Origin: Antedon mediterranea | Lineage: Eukaryota; Echinodermata; Crinoidea; Comatulida; Antedonidae | Length of the DNA stretch: 64,000 nt | Assembly (NCBI RefSeq): GCF_964355755.1 | Contig: NC_092672.1 | Location: 12,892,501 to 12,956,500, forward strand | Direction of reading: 5' to 3' | Shown here: in pieces, positions 58,425-64,000 of the stretch | How the letters are laid out: each line of letters starts with the position of its first letter | Numbering within the stretch: position 1 is the first letter of the stretch | Notes under the pieces: model-generated | What the model saw: the letters and a program-made list of their open reading frames with translations, nothing else | Databases searched by the model: none | What the model was told of the DNA's origin: nothing | Translations under genes and position numbers: made by a program

Positions 58425-59508
58425 TTTTGCCAAATCATCCTCAAGCAAGTCCATGAGATGTTTAATGAAATCACCCTGGCCCAACAGCAAGTATCGTCTC
58501 ATAGCCTTTAGATGATCCAAAAATTTGTACTTGGAGAAAAATATGTCTAAAAGATATTTACTTGTTTCTTTGTAGACAGTGTTGATAATCTCTTGAAAAC
58601 CTCCATCCAAATCCTGATTAAATAACAATTCAGATCTATGATCTTTCTTCAACATTTCTTCATTCAACTTGTTTTGCCCATTAAGTACTGAATGGTCATG
58701 ACAAACTTGTCGAATAAAGTTGATTGATTTTCCAATCAATAAAATCTTTGATGCTTGTTCCATTGATAGGAAAGATGGAATCATAGACTTGCGGAGGGAA
58801 TAGCGTTCATGCCATAGCCCTACATCTTTAACAGTAGGGTCAGCAGCAACAAAGAACTCATGACATCGATCTTCTAATTATCCATCATAAATCCATTTAT
58901 CAATAAAATGTTGTATTGGGTAGTTTCAATACATGTTGCATTAGTCCATGTACATCTGGGTCACCATGCATTGCATATGAATGAAGGCTGAGGATAATGC
59001 TCCTCCTTTTTTATCTTTACAGTAGTCTACTAGTTGGGCTAGCCATTTCAGTCTTTGCTTGGGATCAAGAACCTATACAGAAAGTCTAAGTAGAGTCAAA
59101 GAGCATCTGGGGTCACTTTGCATCTCTTCATCATCTTCTTGTTTAAGCTGTGCCTGCAAAACTGATAACCATCTATAGTACTCTGTAACTTGATACGATC
59201 AATACGATACGCTTCCTCTGATTGGTCAAATTTAATCATTTTTCCATCAATACCTTGAAATATGTAAACCAATTCACGTAATATAGCTCCTTCAGAACCT
59301 TCATTTAAATAGTTTTCATCTTCTCCAATTGTATAAACCGATCTGTCCACTACCTGAGCTTGTGATGGTAATAAACTTCTATGCACGATATGCTCAGCAG
59401 TGTATAGTTTTTTTTTTAGTCACCACCCTATCCTCAACACACAATAGGCTGAAGCTGTCTAGTTCTTTTTGTCGTAATTCAAACTGAGGCCCTCTTTGAT
59501 GTGTTGTA
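58425..59508 (-). pseudogene. TUBGCP3: Gamma-tubulin complex component 3, intronless broken copy
   Basis: Read on the minus strand: ILRELVYIFQGIDGKMIKFD; EYYRWLSVLQAQLKQEDDEE; SLTLLRLSV stop VLDPKQRLKWLAQLVDYC; CHEFFVAADPTVKDVGLWHE; RYSLRKSMIPSFLSMEQASK; ILLIGKSINFIRQVCHDHSV; KYLLDIFFSKYKFLDHLKAM; RRYLLLGQGDFIKHLMDLLE. This is the conserved GRIP1-type N-terminal region of GCP3, the spindle/centrosome protein that helps form the gamma-tubulin ring. Exon-level segments run on without introns, with stops at 59073-59075 and 58878-58880, frameshifts near 58,970 and 59,190, and an internal deletion. It is therefore a processed-type pseudogene fragment, truncated at both ends. The homologous frame ends abruptly after DDLAKP near 58,425. 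Confidence 0.85.
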
Positions 59509-59552
59509 CTTATTATTTTCTTGAATAACCAAGCGTTTCCGAGCACAATAAT

Positions 59553-60649
59553 CCATTATTCCTTGTCGTGTACGCCTTACTTTGACTTAATACTTCTCGA
59601 AATAGTCCTTATTTTGCACCACCTTTTACAATCCTATATTGTGAGATATCATGGGTTTGATCACAGTGAATGTCGATTAATTATTTAATTCCTTTTTTTT
59701 TTTGGTTCGTTTTCTATAAGAGAAGATGTTTGTCTAGGCCTGTAGAGAAATACAGTTTATACTTTGGATTAATGTTTGTTCACCTGTAAGATTTTCATGA
59801 AGTGTTGCCCTTAAATATTTGATCGTAATTTTTGAAATGAAATTAAGTTGTACTAGTATGAACAAATATGTTTAGGCCTAGTCCTACATGGAGGTGTTGA
59901 ATGAAGAAATTCACAGCTTTTCATATTGTCCATGACCTGTAAGATTGAGGCATATAATAGGGCTCAAATCAGCATAACAAGACGACTAGATTGTGCGCAA
60001 AATAAATTATGAAACCTAACATAGGCATAGTAGCAGAATAGTAAAATAGTAGGTTAGCCTAGTTCAGGTACAATCAAAGCCACTAAAAATTAGGCAATCA
60101 TTTTCTAGCATCAGGACGACCGTCGCGAAGTTCCTTATTGGTTTGGATCCAGTCCCTTTTCAAAGTTTTAAAGAAGCATAATTTTTGACAACATGAACTT
60201 ACACAAGATACACATTTGTCATGTATACAAAATTTGAATCAAATAAGGATAGGGCAAAGCTCAATCGATGAATTTAAGAAAGTATAGAGTAATGAATATA
60301 TTATTATTTATTATTATTATTATGTCCAATGCAGTACTAGGATATTTTATAGGTTAGAAAACATGCATGGCAGTATAGTTACAATTTATTAGTAGTGCTT
60401 TAGTATGGGCTTTCATAATTAACATTATTATTGATTAAGAATATTTGTTCTTATAAGAGGTGAACTTTGGGTTGGTAAAGGTCTAGGACAATCTACTTTT
60501 TTGTGCCGAGATATAGTTGACTACAATTTGTAAATGATTGTACATGGACGCCATTATTATCGTGTTAATTTTTAAATAAATAATATTGGTAAACAACCTG
60601 AACCGTTTTGTACTTCTATGATTTGGGGAATAACATTGGATATGTCAAT
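59553..60649. other. No recognisable gene
   Basis: Unique AT-rich sequence between the TUBGCP3 relic and the second 1.4-kb repeat, with a short (ATT)n run at about 60,300-60,325. Because the 45-bp flank before repeat copy 1 recurs at 59,507, this 1.1 kb looks like an insertion that separated that flank from repeat copy 2. Confidence 0.4.
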
Positions 60650-62055
60650 AAATTAAAGTTAACAATTTTTCTAACCTTTGTACGAATACGCGTTAATGTT
60701 ATCAATATAAACTGATCAGTATCATGGAAATTGACGTTTTGTTGTAACCGGAGCTGTGGGAAATTTAGACAAGCTGGATATGACATGAAAACTCGTCACG
60801 GTTGAGAAGGTGTCTTCACACTGATAATACCAGGAATGTTAATACTTATAAGTGCGTTGCATTATAAGATATGTTTTAATCGCCAACTTTGACTGGAAGA
60901 GAAAGTTATTTTGGTTACCAAAAAAGCTCAGTATTTCAGTTAATTGATTTTTCAATGATATTTCCGATTAATTCTTTGTGACGCCCACTTTTGTCAAAAT
61001 CTTATATTTGTTATTGTTGTTGGAATTAGTCAGAGGGAGAATACATCTTCAAGTCTTTAAAATGTATTATTCCAATAAAATAAGGAAATTTATAAGTTTG
61101 TGTTATGTATTAATTCTAACTTATTGCACGTAGACGCGAAAGATGTTAATACGATAGTTACAATGACACACTTCATGAAAATGATATGACGTCCAAAAAC
61201 GATAATGTTGTTCCAATTACCGTAAACCGTATGTTATGTATCAAATCACTCATTCTTTATGCCCTAGATACAGATTCGTTTTCTCATTTCCTTCTCGGGT
61301 ACAGCCAATGCGACAGGTTGTTCATCCCAAATTGTATTACTATATTAGCTAATCAATAATCAAGAAATCAACTCTACTATGAAGAACTTTAATAGTTCAT
61401 TAATTAAAGGTGTGTTGTTAAAGTAATGGTAAGTAAATTGCACAGTGCACCAGAAGGCAAGTTCAGATTTTTTATATACACCAAAAAAGTGCTGTAAAAC
61501 AATTTGCATTTGTCCAATAACGTTCCCATAAATGTTGAGCCTTTAGTTATTCACAAACTGTTACTTTGTTGCTATTTATAAACTTGTTCAGTTCAGAGCT
61601 TTTCATTGGCTTATACATTATTGGGTGATGTTTGCGGAGAACATATATAGACTTTTGTTCATACGCGATTTTTGATACTGAGAAAATGACTAGTTTTACA
61701 AATTGCAAGTTGTGTGTTGTTGAAATGTTCAAAGAACGAAAAAAGCGAGGTTCGGAGGCGACATTTCTGGTTGGCAGTGTGATTGAAGGAAGCGAGAGTA
61801 AAAATAACGGCGTGGTCCCTTGTTACATAAATAACAACTTAGATGGAGAGATGGCGACTACAGCAAAATAGTTAGTGGTAGGGGACAAATTTTTGGCCAC
61901 AAAATGTCACTGCGGAGCAGGCAGTGTCCGAATGACGGCTGCGTCAAAGGTACATGATTTTTTTTTATCGTAAAAATATATATTCCCTCCATATGGTGTG
62001 GTCATCTGTATATCTGTCTTGTGCACATATTCTAACGTTTTGTCGGTTTGTTTCA
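60650..62055. repeat. 1.4-kb direct repeat, copy 2
   Basis: Direct copy of 56862-58240 in the same orientation. It carries a 12-base or so insertion (GCGGAGCAG region) near 61,913 and a T9-containing insertion near 61,957 relative to copy 1, and lacks a short stretch near 61,648. Beyond GTTTGTTT the two copies diverge completely. Confidence 0.88.
61686..61871 (+). CDS. Small duplicated ORF, second copy
   Basis: 61-residue counterpart of the frame at 57912, with one additional Asn before LDGEMATTAK and no other change in the coding part. No splice donor of good quality lies at its end; it closes in TAG. The partner, role and expression are unknown. Confidence 0.4.
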   Translation: MTSFTNCKLCVVEMFKERKKRGSEATFLVGSVIEGSESKNNGVVPCYINNNLDGEMATTAK

Positions 62056-62616
62056 GTGTTTAATAGTACATACAGTAGTTGACCGGTTTCCGTTGCTTGT
62101 GTCATTTAGCGCATCGCGCAGATAGATATTTAGTGGGTCTTCATTTATTGTACACATACGTTTATGTATGATCTAATTGAAGCCTAGTTATTAAATTTAA
62201 CAAAAATGTTATCAAAATAATACATACGAAAGTATGGTGAAATTGTAAAACAGGAAAAAAAAGTAGAACCAAATTACCATGACCGTGGCTGGGGACTGTA
62301 TTCCCCTTCCCCGCAATATTTATATTGGAAGTAACTCGTTTCGTTTGTACCTGGGGTAATTTAACACATGTTGTATTTTATGAAAGACGTCGTCAATTAT
62401 AAGTTGCTGTACGCGTATCCCGCTAATATCCTGGCCTGAATGTTTGTATATTTTGTTATGTAATTTAAAAAACAAAGTGTGGTCATGGTAATAACGACAA
62501 AGTTGACTGAAGTAATTCAATTAAACGACTCCTTGAATAATCGTAATTTGTTCTCCCGTGAAACTGTCTCGCTGCATTCTTTACTATGTGTGTACGTCTC
62601 CGTACACTATCCCACA
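62056..62616. other. No recognisable gene
   Basis: AT-rich, several open frames on both strands that are not coding in character. Nothing else seen. Confidence 0.4.
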
Positions 62617-62935
62617 CAAACCGCTTTGTTGAGCCCCCAATACCATCAACAGGTCCCTTTCCATAGGAAGTCGCAAAAAAAGACCACTTGATTTTGAAAC
62701 TGTGCTCTTTTTCAAGGGCTTCAATTGCAGCAGCTACAAACTTGTTTTTGAACTGGGAACGTGGGCCATCTGACCATAAACTTCAAACTTCAGTTTTAAC
62801 TTCTGATGGGAGGTCTTCCAGGGCTCTGTCTATGTAAGTGACCAGTGTCTCTTTTGAATGAGTTAAACTATCAGAGACTAAACAACTTGAATGTATCTTG
62901 CCTGTGTGCCAATTAGCTACAGTAAACAGAGTGAT
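62617..62935 (-). pseudogene. Fragment of a transposase-like protein family
   Basis: The minus strand reads ITLFTVANWHTGKIHSSCLV, SDSLTHSKETLVTYIDRALE, LWSDGPRSQFKNKFVAAAIE, then FFATSYGKGPVDGIGGSTKR. I know this order (SDGPxSQFKN, FFATSHGKGPVDGIGG) from a large uncharacterised invertebrate family that looks like a DDE-type RNase H fold; the Asp in WSDGP would be one catalytic residue. One in-frame TGA interrupts it just before SLWSDGP. Both ends are missing. I cannot give a superfamily name. Confidence 0.55.
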
Positions 62936-64000
62936 TTGATGTTTGTATACATTATTTGTAGGCTACTTAAATTAGACCTACTGTATATGTATAACCAAAA
63001 TTAAAATCCTAATCTTGGCTTGGAGGCAGGAATCTAATTCTCAATGAATTGTACTGAGTGAATTAACTTAATAAAGAACTGCACTCTATAGAATGAGCAG
63101 TAATAGAAGAATAAAGAACCTTGAAGAGGAGGTGTACAAGTTGAGGAAGAGGATGAAGAAACTGGTTTTTTTTACAAATTTTTTGCAGCAATTGTTAGCT
63201 ACTTTTACTATGTATGAAATTACAGCTGGATTTGATTGGATAATATGAATAGAATAATAGTTCATGAATTTTTTTCAATGATAATTCATGAATTTTATTA
63301 TTTTCAGTAATAATTCATAAAAACTAAATCATTAACAATCTATGATTTTAATTCAATAATATTCATGAATTTGATTCAAAATTATTTAATATTCCTAATA
63401 AATCATGAATTAATAGAGAATAGAAATCATGAATTATTATTGAATAAAATTCCTGAAATACAATTGGATCTGTGGATAGATACTACCACAAACAAGGGTT
63501 CAAAGATGAAATCAGGATGGAAAGGTATCAGTAAGTAGAGTTAGGACATCTCTTCATGCAAGAAGGGTCATAATAAACATCCCTACAAGACTGTTTCTAG
63601 ATGGGCACGGAGTTCAATTTCTAGAAGATGCATGAATGAATTTGTCTGTGACCCATTCAATTTTGACAAGAGGATGTACTTCGACGTCATTGCATACATT
63701 TGAAAAGGAACTAATCCGGGGGAGGGGGGGGGGGGGGGCTCAGAGTATATTCTTGGCAGACGGGAATTAAACAGTCTAAAGGCATCAATTTTTTTATACA
63801 TCATGATGACAATCTCTGTAAAATTCACAGAAATCTATAGAGAGAAATTACAATTTGTTATATTAAGGAAACTTAAAAACTAAAAAATCAAGTATTAGGT
63901 CAATTGGTCAAAGGGTAAAAAGTCGAGTGGACAAGGCATGATGGTTGGCTGCAATTCACTAAAACTTGCTCAAAACAGAAGATGTGCTTGCTGTAATGGA
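62936..64000. other. AT-rich tail of the window with short motifs
   Basis: 63,094-63,165 can encode a short coiled coil (KNLEEEVYKLRKRMKKL). 63,235-63,420 contains about ten ATTCATGAATT-like palindromic words. 63,560-63,700 is open in one frame (KTVSRWARSSISRRCMNEFV, CDPFNFDKRMYFDVIAYI) and may be an exon relic that I do not recognise. A G-rich tract with one A lies at 63718-63738. Confidence 0.35.

Noticed and set aside
59050-59096. Intron acceptor within the TUBGCP3 copy
   Set aside because: TTTCTGTATAG looks like an acceptor, but the conserved protein reads straight through at this point with one stop codon, so the copy is intronless there.
56862-62055. LTR retrotransposon with 1.4-kb LTRs
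   Set aside because: Repeats do not begin TG and end CA, no primer-binding or polypurine site is seen, and the interior is a TUBGCP3 cDNA-type relic, not gag-pol.

Overview
The window is AT-rich eukaryotic DNA. Exons are short and have GT/AG borders, introns are long, nearly every coding trace belongs to a transposable element, and TAGGCCTA-type words are frequent (about 8.16, 27.6, 42.0-42.25 and 54.3 kb). The mix of Kolobok-like/THAP, Gypsy, BEL/Pao, CR1/L2-like, Harbinger-associated Myb/SANT, pogo-type psq and DUF4806 sequences suits a marine invertebrate, most likely an invertebrate deuterostome such as an echinoderm. That placement is an inference from content only.

Layout. 0-10 kb: relic exons (C2H2-like, DUF4806), a 61-bp satellite with a head-to-head inversion, and several MITE-like elements, one nested in another with a tRNA-like core. 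10-18 kb: Gypsy gag relics, a SWIM zinc-finger ORF followed by a broken transposase, a GC-rich block of unknown origin, and a Gypsy Gag-protease ORF. 18-25 kb: a 1.28-kb tandem duplication carrying DUF4806 exons, a BEL/Pao integrase piece, a LINE C-terminus, an ankyrin exon, a third transposase relic and a tyrosine-recombinase-like ORF. 26-34 kb: the best-preserved part. A Kolobok-like transposon of about 6 kb lies in an intron of a broken Myb/SANT gene. 34-41 kb: a kinase relic and a multi-exon gene whose exons run from a Myb/SANT domain through a zinc module to a C-terminal chromodomain. 41-56 kb: direct repeats, minisatellites, a psq-domain ORF, a LINE tail and unrecognised lysine-rich ORFs. 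56-64 kb: two 1.4-kb direct repeats flanking an intronless, broken TUBGCP3 copy, then a transposase-like fragment.

The transposon at about 26.9-32.96 kb is the main discovery candidate. Its + strand gene splices from nine exons into one uninterrupted 747-residue reading frame (THAP domain, acidic linker, DDE catalytic core with a D(2)H motif). A convergent two-exon - strand gene near the other end splices in phase into a 145-residue protein resembling the cysteine-rich cytosolic 'ballast' region of P2X7 receptors. The inverted termini hold a GC box, and a TGACGTCA site lies just inside each end.

Most other entries are relics. Breaks are described where seen. No database search was possible; family names come from motif recognition.
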